Positions 16,455 through 24,713 of a DNA stretch of 32,206 nucleotides are shown piece by piece (the stretch's first letter is position 1; each line of letters begins with the position of its first letter). The notes beneath the pieces were generated by a model. It was not told the origin of the DNA. It saw only the letters and a list, made by a program, of their open reading frames with translations, and searched no databases. The DNA comes from Azoarcus sp. (GTDB taxonomy: Bacteria > Pseudomonadota > Gammaproteobacteria > Burkholderiales > Rhodocyclaceae). Made by a program: the position numbers and the translations under genes. The DNA is taken from the NCBI GenBank assembly GCA_031285965.1, contig JAITVD010000051.1, positions 1 to 32,206 of the forward strand, in the 5' to 3' direction.

Positions 16455-16792
16455 GAAAGTGAAAGAAAAAATTGCAGCCGCTGGTGAGCGGCAACAGGGG
16501 AAGTTGAACAAACGCGACAGAAATTGGCAATGTTTCCATGCCGACCATCGCGCAAACCGGGTTGTTTACAGCAAGTTTTTCATATTAACAGTTAGTCCCT
16601 TTCCGTTCAACAGCTTATGGCATCGTCCAAAGTGCCACTTAAAAAAGACCAATGAAGCAATCGGAATACCGGAACAGGGTAGAATCACCACTGAACCATC
16701 TGGACTAACTAACCTAACGCCCATATCAGTCATCATGCCGTTCGTGAGATGATGATGAGTTAATTGCTTTTTCCATTCCGGGGAGATACGAC
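16455..16792. other. Divergent intergenic region between rpsA and the lipoprotein gene
   Basis: This 338-bp gap holds the rpsA promoter and a roughly 120-nt rpsA leader on the minus side. Next to the lipoprotein gene there is an inverted repeat TCATCAT-N12-ATGATGA (16730-16755) and a GGGGAG ribosome site. No convincing plus-strand promoter and no open frame of interest were found. It is more AT-rich than the flanking genes. Confidence 0.5.
16582..16610 (-). promoter_or_regulatory. rpsA promoter
   Basis: On the minus strand TTGAAC (16610-16605) and TAATAT (16587-16582) are exactly 17 bp apart. Transcription from about 16575 gives a leader of about 120 nt before the rpsA ATG. This implies that rpsA is transcribed independently of aroA-cmk. 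Confidence 0.6.
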
Positions 16793-17371
16793 ATGAAAAA
16801 AACGCTTGTTCTGTTTTCTGCGGCGCTCGCTGCCCTGCTGGCCGCCTGCATGAATCCTCCGCCGCGCTCCGGGGATTACATGGCCACGAACCAGCAGATG
16901 CTCCCGGAAGAATCGGAGCGGGTACAAGCTCTGCTCGATGCCGGAAAAGCCTTCTCCCATGTCGTGACCGTTCCGGCTGCTGACAACATGCTCTCCTTGT
17001 TCTCCAATGAAGTTTCAATCGGAACCCTGAAAATGGGCAGCGGTTCCGGCCCAGCAGATTCGTTATTCGATATTTTGAGGGGAGAAAAGCGGCAAACAGT
17101 TGCCGTCACAGGCAGAAGCGACGCGCTGACCGCTGCCACAATCGAGGCCGCCATCAAACAACTCGACGGCAACCCCACAAATTCAGGCATCCTGTTCGCG
17201 GGCAAGCAAAAATACGTGAAGCAGCTACAGAAACTTGCGGACAAAGCAGGCGTGTCGTTTGAGGGAGTGGTTTTTCCCTTGGCAGAAAAAGAGGAACAGG
17301 CCGCGCAGGAAAATGCGCCCGTAAAGCAGGAAGAGCCGCCCGCAAAAGAAGAACAGCCTGCGGAGCAATGA
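16793..17371 (+). CDS. Hypothetical lipoprotein
   Basis: A 192-residue protein with a classic lipoprotein signal: MKK, a hydrophobic stretch, and the lipobox LAAC with Cys at residue 19. The residue after Cys is Met, not Asp, so outer-membrane sorting is expected. The middle (residues 50-160) is mixed alpha/beta, with segments such as LFSNEVSIGTLKMGSGSG and TVAVTGRSDALTAATIEAAI, which loosely resemble a periplasmic binding or OmpA-like fold; I do not recognise a family. The C-terminal 30 residues are a low-complexity Glu/Lys/Pro/Gln tail. It has a strong GGGGAG ribosome site. It is on the opposite strand between cmk and rpsA, two genes that are normally adjacent, and its stop is only 10 bp from that of aroA-cmk. 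Confidence 0.75.
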   Translation: MKKTLVLFSAALAALLAACMNPPPRSGDYMATNQQMLPEESERVQALLDAGKAFSHVVTVPAADNMLSLFSNEVSIGTLKMGSGSGPADSLFDILRGEKRQTVAVTGRSDALTAATIEAAIKQLDGNPTNSGILFAGKQKYVKQLQKLADKAGVSFEGVVFPLAEKEEQAAQENAPVKQEEPPAKEEQPAEQ

Positions 17372-17381
17372 TTGCCCGGTA

Positions 17382-19337
17382 TCAGCAGCGACCCGAAAAC
17401 CAGCCCAGCACCTTTGCAACAGCCTCGTCAATGCCGAGATCATCGGTGTCCAGCAATAGCGCGTCCGCTTCCTGCCTGAGCGGCGCGACGGTGCGGGCGC
17501 GGTCGCGGGCATCCCGCGCTTCGAGATCGGCGAGGATGGCGCTCGAAACGGCTGGCTCGCCGCGCTCGAGCAATTGTCGGGTACGGCGCTCGGCTCGAAC
17601 GGCTGGGCTGGCCGTCAGAAAAACTTTCAGCCTCGCGCCGGGAAACACGGCGGAACCCATGTCGCGCCCGTCCCCGACTAAGCCAGGCGCTCGGTGAAAC
17701 GTCCGCTGTCGAAACAACAAGGCTTCGCGCACGGCAGGCAAAGCCGCCACTTTTGAAGCCCCGGAAGAAATTTCCTCGTCCCGAATCGCGTCAGCCGCTT
17801 CCCTGCCATTCAGCAACACGCCACCCGCATGAAACACGGTATCCAGCCTAGCGGCAATGGCTGCCACGCCCGCCTCGTCCGCCCAATCCACGCCCGCTTC
17901 CCGCGCCGCCAGCGCGGTCAGGCGGTAGAGCGCACCGGAATCGAGATAATGAAACCCAAGCGCCCGCGCAACTTGCGCGGAAACCGTTCCTTTGCCGGAA
18001 GCCGTCGGGCCGTCGATGGCAATCACCGGAGCGGGTCGGGTGAGTTTCGCAAAGCGGTCGAAATAATCGGGAAACGTTTTTGCCACGCATCCGGGGTCGC
18101 AAACACGCAGGGGCACGCCAAATGAGGCCAGCGAAAAACACATCGCCACGCGATGGTCGTCATAAGTCTTAATCATCGCGGGTCGGAGTAGATGCGCAGC
18201 GTCCGGCGGGACAATTTTCAGAAAATCCCCCCCCTCCTCCACCCGCACATTGAGCTTGCGCAACTCGGCAGCCATCGCGGCAATGCGGTCGGTTTCCTTC
18301 ACCCGCCAACTGGCGATGTTGGCGAGCGTGGTTTCCCCTTGCGCGAAGAGCGCCGCCACGGCAAGCGTCATGGCCGCGTCGGGCATATGGTTGCAATCCA
18401 GATGGATGCCCGAAAGCGTTCGGCCTGCGGCGGGACGGGCAGCGGAAATCCAGTTCTCGCCCATCTCCACCGTCGCCCCCATCGCCGCCAAGGCATCCGC
18501 GAAACGCACATCTCCTTGAATCGCGTTTTTCCCGACGCCTTCCACGCGAACCGGACAGCCCGCGTCCGCCCCGATGGCTCCGAGGGCGAGAAAATAGGAT
18601 GCCGAGGAAGCATCCCCTTCCACTTGATAGACACCGGGCGAGCGATAACGAGCGCCAGCGGGAATCGAAAACGCCCGCCATCCGTCCCGTTGCGCCACCA
18701 CGCCGAAACGCGCCATCAGGTTCAGGGTCATATCGACATAGGGCTTTGAAATCAGTTCGCCCTCAACCTCCACCGTCACTTCAGCCCCGGCCAGCGGCAA
18801 GGCCATCAGCAAGGCGCTCAAAAACTGGCTGGAAACATTCCCGCGAATCTTCACCACGCTGCCGGGGCGGATGGTAGCGGGGCGAATCGAAAGCGGCGGA
18901 AAACCTTTCTTTTCAAGATAAGCAATGCTTGTCCCGCAAGCTCGGAGCGCATCAACCAAATCGCCGATGGGGCGCTCGTGCATCCGCGCCACGCCTTTCA
19001 GAACATATTCCCCGCCCGCGAAAGCCAGTGCCGCCGTCAGGGAGCGAAAAGCCGTCCCTGCGTTGCCCAGAAAAAGCGCCGCCCGCCGCATGGGAAACCG
19101 CCCGCCACAGCCCCTCACCCGCAAGCCGCCCTCGCCCGCCGCCGACATCGGCACGCCCAACGCGCCGAGTGCCTCCCGCATCCGCGCCGTGTCGTCGGAC
19201 TCCAGCAAAGCGCGCAACTCCGTTTCCCCGTCCGCCAGCGCGGCCAGAAGCAAGGCGCGGTTGGAAATGCTTTTGGAACCGGGCAGCGCCACGCTGCCGC
19301 TGGCGGAAACCATCTGGGGGAGGTCGATGAAATTCAC
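17382..19337 (-). CDS. aroA-cmk: Fused EPSP synthase / cytidylate kinase
   Basis: One 651-codon frame encodes two enzymes. Residues 1 to about 430 are 3-phosphoshikimate 1-carboxyvinyltransferase (shikimate pathway): [28 protein letters not shown], the [19 protein letters not shown] segment, and [16 protein letters not shown]. From about 437 to the end is cytidylate kinase, which makes CDP and dCDP: the P-loop [32 protein letters not shown] and [14 protein letters not shown]. There is almost no linker ([16 protein letters not shown]), as if the aroA stop codon had been lost. Such fusions are known in some Burkholderiales. In the EPSPS part Ser99 replaces the proline equivalent to E. coli Pro101. 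The start is GTG at 19337, with AGG about eight bases upstream. Confidence 0.95.
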   Translation of the reverse strand: MNFIDLPQMVSASGSVALPGSKSISNRALLLAALADGETELRALLESDDTARMREALGALGVPMSAAGEGGLRVRGCGGRFPMRRAALFLGNAGTAFRSLTAALAFAGGEYVLKGVARMHERPIGDLVDALRACGTSIAYLEKKGFPPLSIRPATIRPGSVVKIRGNVSSQFLSALLMALPLAGAEVTVEVEGELISKPYVDMTLNLMARFGVVAQRDGWRAFSIPAGARYRSPGVYQVEGDASSASYFLALGAIGADAGCPVRVEGVGKNAIQGDVRFADALAAMGATVEMGENWISAARPAAGRTLSGIHLDCNHMPDAAMTLAVAALFAQGETTLANIASWRVKETDRIAAMAAELRKLNVRVEEGGDFLKIVPPDAAHLLRPAMIKTYDDHRVAMCFSLASFGVPLRVCDPGCVAKTFPDYFDRFAKLTRPAPVIAIDGPTASGKGTVSAQVARALGFHYLDSGALYRLTALAAREAGVDWADEAGVAAIAARLDTVFHAGGVLLNGREAADAIRDEEISSGASKVAALPAVREALLFRQRTFHRAPGLVGDGRDMGSAVFPGARLKVFLTASPAVRAERRTRQLLERGEPAVSSAILADLEARDARDRARTVAPLRQEADALLLDTDDLGIDEAVAKVLGWFSGRC

Positions 19338-19375
19338 GGAAAACCTATTGTATTGTTAAGGCAAAAAGACGGGAT

Positions 19376-19843
19376 TCACGGCAAACCGCCCGCTCCGCGC
19401 ACAAAGACAAGAATCTTCGATACCAGTTTTTGCACCGGCTCCCCATCCTGATTGAAGGTATCGGTTTGCAGGGTGACGATTCCCCGGTCAGGGCGGGATT
19501 TGGACGGCGCGATGCCGATGATGGTGCTTTCGGCATGCAGCACGTCTCCGGGACGGGTCGGGCGCGGCCATGAAATTTCAACGCCCGCGCCGATCAGTCC
19601 GTCCGCGAACGGGACGCTCTCCACCATCAGCCGCATGGTGATTGCCGCCGTGTGCCAGCCGCTAGCGGCCAAGCCCCCAAAAAAAGATTGCGCGGCGGCG
19701 GCTTCGTCCAAATGAAAAGGCTGCGGGTCGAAATCGCGGGCAAAAGCCTTAATTTGCTCCGTATTGAGCGGAAATTCCCGGCTCAGGAAGCGATCCCCCA
19801 CCGCAAGTTCATCCAGCGCGACGGTTTTTATTGCGTTGTCCAT
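19376..19843 (-). CDS. MaoC-like (hot-dog fold) dehydratase
   Basis: A 155-residue single hot-dog domain. The hydratase-2 motif is intact: DFDPQPFHLDEAAAAQSFFGGLAASGWH, where Asp and His are the catalytic pair of R-specific enoyl-CoA hydratases. Further conserved segments are ISWPRPTRPGDVL and IVTLQTDTFNQDGEPV. It probably hydrates a short-chain enoyl-CoA, but the substrate is unknown. The start is ATG 19843, with GGA about seven bases upstream; the longer frame overlaps the transporter gene. It lies 8 bp after the SNF transporter stop, so the two are probably co-transcribed. Confidence 0.88.
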   Translation of the reverse strand: MDNAIKTVALDELAVGDRFLSREFPLNTEQIKAFARDFDPQPFHLDEAAAAQSFFGGLAASGWHTAAITMRLMVESVPFADGLIGAGVEISWPRPTRPGDVLHAESTIIGIAPSKSRPDRGIVTLQTDTFNQDGEPVQKLVSKILVFVRGAGGLP

Positions 19844-19851
19844 GCCAAATC

Positions 19852-21225
19852 CTATTGAAGCCAGTCCCGTAAAACCAGTTCGTAGACGAATACCAACGCA
19901 ATGCCGACTGGCACGACAAAGCGCAGCACATTGAACCATAGGCCGAACAAACGTGGTTTCAGGCGTATTTCGTCCGCGACGATTGTTTTGCCCAGCCGCC
20001 AGCCGACAAAGATGGCGATGGCAAGCCCCGAAAGCGGCATCATGAAGCGCGTGGCCAGATGGTCGAGCAAATCGAAAAGAATGCGCCCAAAAAACTTGAA
20101 GCCCGACCATTCATTGAACGACAAGCAAACGGCCAGCCCCAGCAGCCACACTGGCACAGACGTTGACCAAGCTGCCCGCGCGCGGTGGATGCCGTACCGC
20201 TCGGTCAGCCAAGAAACGAACGGCTCCAATAGCGAAATGGCGGAAGTCCACGCCGCGAAAATGACGAAAAGGAAGAAAAAGATGGCAAACACCCAGCCGC
20301 CGGGCATGTGGGAAAAAGCGAGCGGCAAGGTCTGGAGGATAAGCCCCGGCCCAGCGGCGGGGGTCAGCCCGTAGCCAAAAGTCAGCGAGAAAATGGCCGC
20401 GCCGGAGAGCAAGCCGATAAAAACACCCGCAATCGCAATCCACGCGCAGGTATAGCCAATGTTTGTCTTTTTATCGAGGTAGGAGCCATAGGCCATGATC
20501 GCGCCCATGCCAATGCTCAATGAGAAAAAAGCATGCCCCATCCCATCTATGACAACGCCGGGCTTGATTGCCTCAGTTTTGAAATTGAACATGAAACGCA
20601 GCGCCGCAGGCATGTCGCCGACGACCGCGCCCCACAAGGTCAGCAAAACCAGTATGAGGAAAAGCAGCGGCAGCATAATCCTGTTGGCAGCTTCGATTCC
20701 GCCGACCACGCCCCGTGCGATAACCGCTGTGGTAAGAGCTACGAAAAGGGTGTGCCAGAAACACAGCCGCATGGGGCTGGCCATCAAGGCGCCAAACGTC
20801 CGTTCCGCCTCCTCCGCCGTTTTGACATCAACGCCTCCCGCGAGCGATTGCCAGAAATAATCGAGCATCCAGCCGGAAACCACGCTGTAATACGCCAAAA
20901 TCATTAACGCGCCCAATATCCCGACCCAGCCTAGCAAAGCCCAGTACGGAGAATTGCCTGATTCCTCGGCGGTATTGAGCATGGCAACAACGGGATTTCC
21001 CCGTCCCCGCCTGCCAATGAGGATTTCCGCCATCAGGAGCGGCAGCCCGATGAGGGCGACGCATGCCAGATAGACAGCGATGAAAACCCCCACGCTGCCT
21101 TCGCTCGCGCCAGCGATGTAAGAGAACTTCCAGATATTGCCAAGCCCGACGGCGGAACCGATGGCAACGAGGATGAAAGCCCAGCGGTTGGACCATGTGG
21201 AACGGGTAGATGCGGCTTGGCTCAT
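19852..21225 (-). CDS. Sodium-dependent transporter, SNF family
   Basis: A 457-residue inner-membrane protein of the neurotransmitter:sodium symporter (LeuT-fold) family, which imports amino acids or related amines with Na+. The first helix has the signature WAFILVAIGSAVGLGNIWKF, followed by SYIAGASEGSVGVF, where family members usually have FPY and GENGGG; these changes border the substrate and sodium site. Other family segments are AISLLEPFVSWLTERYG and GMGHAFFSLSIGMGAIMAYGSYL. About eleven or twelve hydrophobic helices are visible. It follows DUF2818 by 75 bp at the end of the nuo cluster and precedes the MaoC gene by 8 bp. The substrate cannot be predicted. Confidence 0.9.
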   Translation of the reverse strand: MSQAASTRSTWSNRWAFILVAIGSAVGLGNIWKFSYIAGASEGSVGVFIAVYLACVALIGLPLLMAEILIGRRGRGNPVVAMLNTAEESGNSPYWALLGWVGILGALMILAYYSVVSGWMLDYFWQSLAGGVDVKTAEEAERTFGALMASPMRLCFWHTLFVALTTAVIARGVVGGIEAANRIMLPLLFLILVLLTLWGAVVGDMPAALRFMFNFKTEAIKPGVVIDGMGHAFFSLSIGMGAIMAYGSYLDKKTNIGYTCAWIAIAGVFIGLLSGAAIFSLTFGYGLTPAAGPGLILQTLPLAFSHMPGGWVFAIFFFLFVIFAAWTSAISLLEPFVSWLTERYGIHRARAAWSTSVPVWLLGLAVCLSFNEWSGFKFFGRILFDLLDHLATRFMMPLSGLAIAIFVGWRLGKTIVADEIRLKPRLFGLWFNVLRFVVPVGIALVFVYELVLRDWLQ

Positions 21226-21300
21226 GGGAAAACCCGTGCGCGTGGGTCAGAAAAATCAGGCATCTTGCGGGCAGATTGTACCTGCCGCCCATGCACAGAC

Positions 21301-21645
21301 TTATTCTTCCTTGTCACGCGATGCCTCTGCGACGCGCCGACGGTTGCCGCGCCGCAGATGGCAATAAACGAACCCCGGAAAAGCAAACACAAGAAACAAG
21401 CAAAACGTCGCGGCATAAAACTGCCAGTTTTTCGGGTAAACGCTGCCATAAGCGTTCTTTTCCAGCAAAAAGGCAAACCCGCCGACAGCAAGATAAAACA
21501 CGAACAGTTCCAAAAGCCGCCACCCGAAGCTCTTGCGCCCCGAGGAGCGACGCCACACGAACAGCACGCGCTCAAACAGAAAAGGCAGGTTGGCCGCCAC
21601 AAAGGCAAGCCCAACCACAACCCAAGCCGCGACAAAGGCCGACAT
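21301..21645 (-). CDS. DUF2818 family membrane protein
   Basis: A 114-residue protein with three hydrophobic helices (VAAWVVVGLAFVAANLPFL, LLELFVFYLAVGGFAFLLE and FYAATFCLFLVFAFPGFVY) and basic ends. The N-terminal segment with ANLPFL and the YPKNWQFYA stretch between helices two and three are typical of DUF2818, a betaproteobacterial family found directly after nuoN. A complex I accessory or assembly role is inferred from this constant position and is not proven. The start is ATG 21645, 16 bp after the nuoN stop; an upstream in-frame start would overlap nuoN. Confidence 0.85.
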   Translation of the reverse strand: MSAFVAAWVVVGLAFVAANLPFLFERVLFVWRRSSGRKSFGWRLLELFVFYLAVGGFAFLLEKNAYGSVYPKNWQFYAATFCLFLVFAFPGFVYCHLRRGNRRRVAEASRDKEE

Positions 21646-21661
21646 CAGCTTGCGCTTCCGC

Positions 21662-23122
21662 TCAGCCGCCCACCGCAAACGCGGCGGCCTTCATGGCTTC
21701 TTCGCAGCATTTCAGCAACGTTCCCGGCATCAGCCCAAGTAGGGCGACGGCGATGCCGTTGATCGAGAGCATCAGTTGCAATTCGCTCGATGCTTTGATC
21801 GATGTATTGACGATTGGCTCGTCAAAATACATGAGCTTGACGACGCGCAGATAGTAGAAAGCGCCAACGACCGACATCACCACCGCCAGCACCGCAATCC
21901 AGAGATAGCCCGCCTCGATGACCGCCTGAAGCACGGCGAGCTTGGCGAAAAAGCCAACGAAGAAAGGGATGCCCGCCATTGAAAACATCACAAAGAGCAT
22001 GAGCAGCGCAAACCAAGGGTTGCGACGGTTAAGCCCCCTGAAATCCTCGATGCTCTCTGCCTCAAACCCGTCACGCGAAAGCAGCACAACCATGCCGAAC
22101 GCGGCCAAGGTCATGAGCGCGTAAACAATGACGTAAAACATGGCGCTGCTGTAGCCCGCCTCGCTGTTGGAGAGCAAGCCCAGCAACATGAAGCCCATGT
22201 GCGAGATGCCCGAGTAGGCCAACATGCGCTTGATGCTGCGCTGGACGAGCGCCGCGAAATTCCCGAGCATGATGGAAGCGGCGGCAACGAACAGCAGCAT
22301 GGTCTGCCAGTGCTCGGCGAGGTTCGGCAAAGCGCCCGCGAGCAAGCGCATCGCCATTGCAAAAGCGGCAATTTTAGGCGCACTGGACAAGATAAGCGTA
22401 ACAGCGGTCGGCGAGCCTTGATAGACATCGGGAACCCACATGTGGAAAGGCGCCACCCCCAGTTTGAATGAAATCCCGGCCACCACAAAAACGAGGCCGA
22501 AGAGCAGCACTTTCATGCTGCCATCATCCATGCCGAGAAACGCCTGCTTCACCTCGCCAATCTCCAAGCTGCCAGTCGCGCCGTAGATCATCGACATGCC
22601 ATAGAGCAGCAGCCCCGAGGCGAGCGCCCCGAGCACGAAATACTTCATCCCGGCCTCGGTGGAGCGCACCGCGTCGCGGTCAAACGCCACCAGCGCGTAA
22701 AGCGCGAGCGACATCATTTCCAGCCCGACATAAAGCACGAGCAGGTGGTTGGCGGTAATCATCACCATCATGCCAAGCGTGGTCAGGAGCGCCAGCAGGT
22801 AATACTCCGGTCGGTCGAGCTTGCGCTCGGCAAGATAGCCACGCCCATAGAGCAACGCGATCATCATCGACAGATACACCATCAGCTTGAGGACGCCGCC
22901 CGGCACGTCGTGCACGAACATGTTGCTGAAAGCGTGCTCGCCTCCGGTATTCAAGGTGAAAAACGTGATGAAGGTCGCCACGATCAGCGTAAGCTGGGCA
23001 AGCGAATAAGCTAGGCTGCGCGCGATGCCACGGGCAAAGGCCGTTGCCAGCATAATCGCCAAGATCATGCTGGCAACGAAAATTTCCGCCGTTGCTGAGT
23101 AAAGATTGGAAACAAAGCTCAT
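21662..23122 (-). CDS. nuoN: NADH-quinone oxidoreductase subunit N
   Basis: One of three antiporter-like proton-pumping subunits of the complex I membrane arm. The 486-residue protein has the family's hydrophobic helices and the conserved GLEMMSLALYALVAF with its glutamate, the STEAGMKYFVLGALASGLLLYG helix, FKLGVAPFHMWVPDVYQGSPT with the key lysine, and RMLAYSGISHMGFMLLGL. It lies 28 bp after nuoM. Cys-Cys near the C-terminus (LLKCCEEAM) is of no known role. Confidence 0.96.
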   Translation of the reverse strand: MSFVSNLYSATAEIFVASMILAIMLATAFARGIARSLAYSLAQLTLIVATFITFFTLNTGGEHAFSNMFVHDVPGGVLKLMVYLSMMIALLYGRGYLAERKLDRPEYYLLALLTTLGMMVMITANHLLVLYVGLEMMSLALYALVAFDRDAVRSTEAGMKYFVLGALASGLLLYGMSMIYGATGSLEIGEVKQAFLGMDDGSMKVLLFGLVFVVAGISFKLGVAPFHMWVPDVYQGSPTAVTLILSSAPKIAAFAMAMRLLAGALPNLAEHWQTMLLFVAAASIMLGNFAALVQRSIKRMLAYSGISHMGFMLLGLLSNSEAGYSSAMFYVIVYALMTLAAFGMVVLLSRDGFEAESIEDFRGLNRRNPWFALLMLFVMFSMAGIPFFVGFFAKLAVLQAVIEAGYLWIAVLAVVMSVVGAFYYLRVVKLMYFDEPIVNTSIKASSELQLMLSINGIAVALLGLMPGTLLKCCEEAMKAAAFAVGG

Positions 23123-23150
23123 CGTTTGATCGTCCGTTATCGGGTTCTGC

Positions 23151-24647
23151 TCAAAGAGGCGGCGGCGTCAGAGCGGTTTGCTGCTGGACATGCTGCAAAA
23201 GGTTTTCCACCGAGGCATGCATCACCTCAGTGAAGGGGAAGGGATACAGCCCCATCGCCAGCACGCACGCGGCCAGCAAGGCAAGGAAAAAGAATTCGCG
23301 CCGATTCAGGTCGGTCAGCCTCGCCACGTTTTCATTGGCAACTTCGCCAAACACCACGCGCTTGTACATCCACAGCGAATAGGCAGCCCCCAAAATCAGG
23401 GTCGTGGCCGCAAGGAAGGCAACCAAGAAGTTTGCCTGCATCGCGCCCAAGATAACGGTAAATTCGCCAACGAACCCGCTCGTCGCGGGCAGGCCGGAAT
23501 TGGCCATTGCAAAGAGCATGAAAAAGGCAGCGAATTTCGGCATGGTATTCACAACGCCGCCGTAGTCGGCAATCTGGCGCGAGTGCATCCGGTCGTACAG
23601 CACGCCGATGCACAGGAACATCGCGCCCGAAACGAAGCCGTGGGAAATCATCTGGATGAGCGCGCCCTCGATGCCAAGCTGGTTGTGCAAAAAGAAACCG
23701 AGGGTCACAAAGCCCATGTGCGAAACCGACGAATAGGCGACGAGCTTTTTCATGTCGCTCTGCGCCAGCGCCACGAAACCGATGTAAATCACCGCAATCA
23801 GCGACAGCCCGAGCACGAGCCAAGTGTATTCATGGCACGCCTGCGGCACGATGGGCAGCGCGAAGCGGAGGAAGCCATAAGCGCCGAGCTTGAGCGCAAT
23901 CGCCGCCAGCACCACAGAGCCGCCTGTCGGCGCTTCAACGTGGGCATCCGGCAGCCAGGTGTGAATTGGCCACATTGGCACCTTCACGCCAAAGGCAATG
24001 AGGAAAGCAAAGAAAATTAACGTCTGCGCCCCAAGCGGCAATCCGGCTTGATGCCAGTCGAGAATGGCAAAACTGCCGGTCTCGTTGTAGAGGCAGATGA
24101 GCGCCAGCAGCAGCAGCAGCGAACCAGCCAGCGTGAAAAGGAAGAACTTGAACGCCGCATAGACCCGGTTCGGCCCGCCCCATACGCCAATAATCAGGTA
24201 AAGCGGAATCAGCGAAGCCTCAAAGAACACGTAGAACAGCACGCCGTCGAGCGCCGAGAAAATGCCGTTCATCAAGCCGGACATGATGAGGAACGCCGCC
24301 ATGTACTGCGCGACGCGGTTCTGGATGGACTCCCATCCCGCAATCACCACGATGATGGTGATGAAGGAATTGAGCAGCAGGAACCACAGCGAAATTCCGT
24401 CGATGCCGAGGTGGTAATTGATATTGAAATGCTCAATCCAAGGGCGCAACTCGCTGAACTGCATGGCGGCAGTACTGGCATCGAAGCAAGCGTAGAGCGG
24501 GATGGTGATGGCGAAACCCGCAATGGCTGTCAGCAGCGCCACTACGCGCGCCATGCGGGCATTGGCATCCGACCCGGTAGCCAGCACCAGCACACCGCCG
24601 AGTATCGGTATCCATATCGCCAGACTGAGGAGGGGAATATCCGTCAT
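23151..24647 (-). CDS. nuoM: NADH-quinone oxidoreductase subunit M
   Basis: Antiporter-like proton-pumping subunit of complex I, 498 residues. Conserved segments are NYHLGIDGISLWFLLLNSF, FFEASLIPLYLIIGVWGG with the key glutamate, VKVPMWPIHTWLPDAHVEAPT with the lysine of the discontinuous helix, and KKLVAYSSVSHMGFVTLG. The ATG at 24647 has GGAAAG upstream. It starts 66 bp after the nuoL stop. Confidence 0.97.
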   Translation of the reverse strand: MTDIPLLSLAIWIPILGGVLVLATGSDANARMARVVALLTAIAGFAITIPLYACFDASTAAMQFSELRPWIEHFNINYHLGIDGISLWFLLLNSFITIIVVIAGWESIQNRVAQYMAAFLIMSGLMNGIFSALDGVLFYVFFEASLIPLYLIIGVWGGPNRVYAAFKFFLFTLAGSLLLLLALICLYNETGSFAILDWHQAGLPLGAQTLIFFAFLIAFGVKVPMWPIHTWLPDAHVEAPTGGSVVLAAIALKLGAYGFLRFALPIVPQACHEYTWLVLGLSLIAVIYIGFVALAQSDMKKLVAYSSVSHMGFVTLGFFLHNQLGIEGALIQMISHGFVSGAMFLCIGVLYDRMHSRQIADYGGVVNTMPKFAAFFMLFAMANSGLPATSGFVGEFTVILGAMQANFLVAFLAATTLILGAAYSLWMYKRVVFGEVANENVARLTDLNRREFFFLALLAACVLAMGLYPFPFTEVMHASVENLLQHVQQQTALTPPPL

Positions 24648-24713
24648 CGTTGCTTTCCGTTCAAGATGCCCATCTGGGCATGTTCGCTCTCGTTATCCGT
24701 TTGCCTTGCCCAA

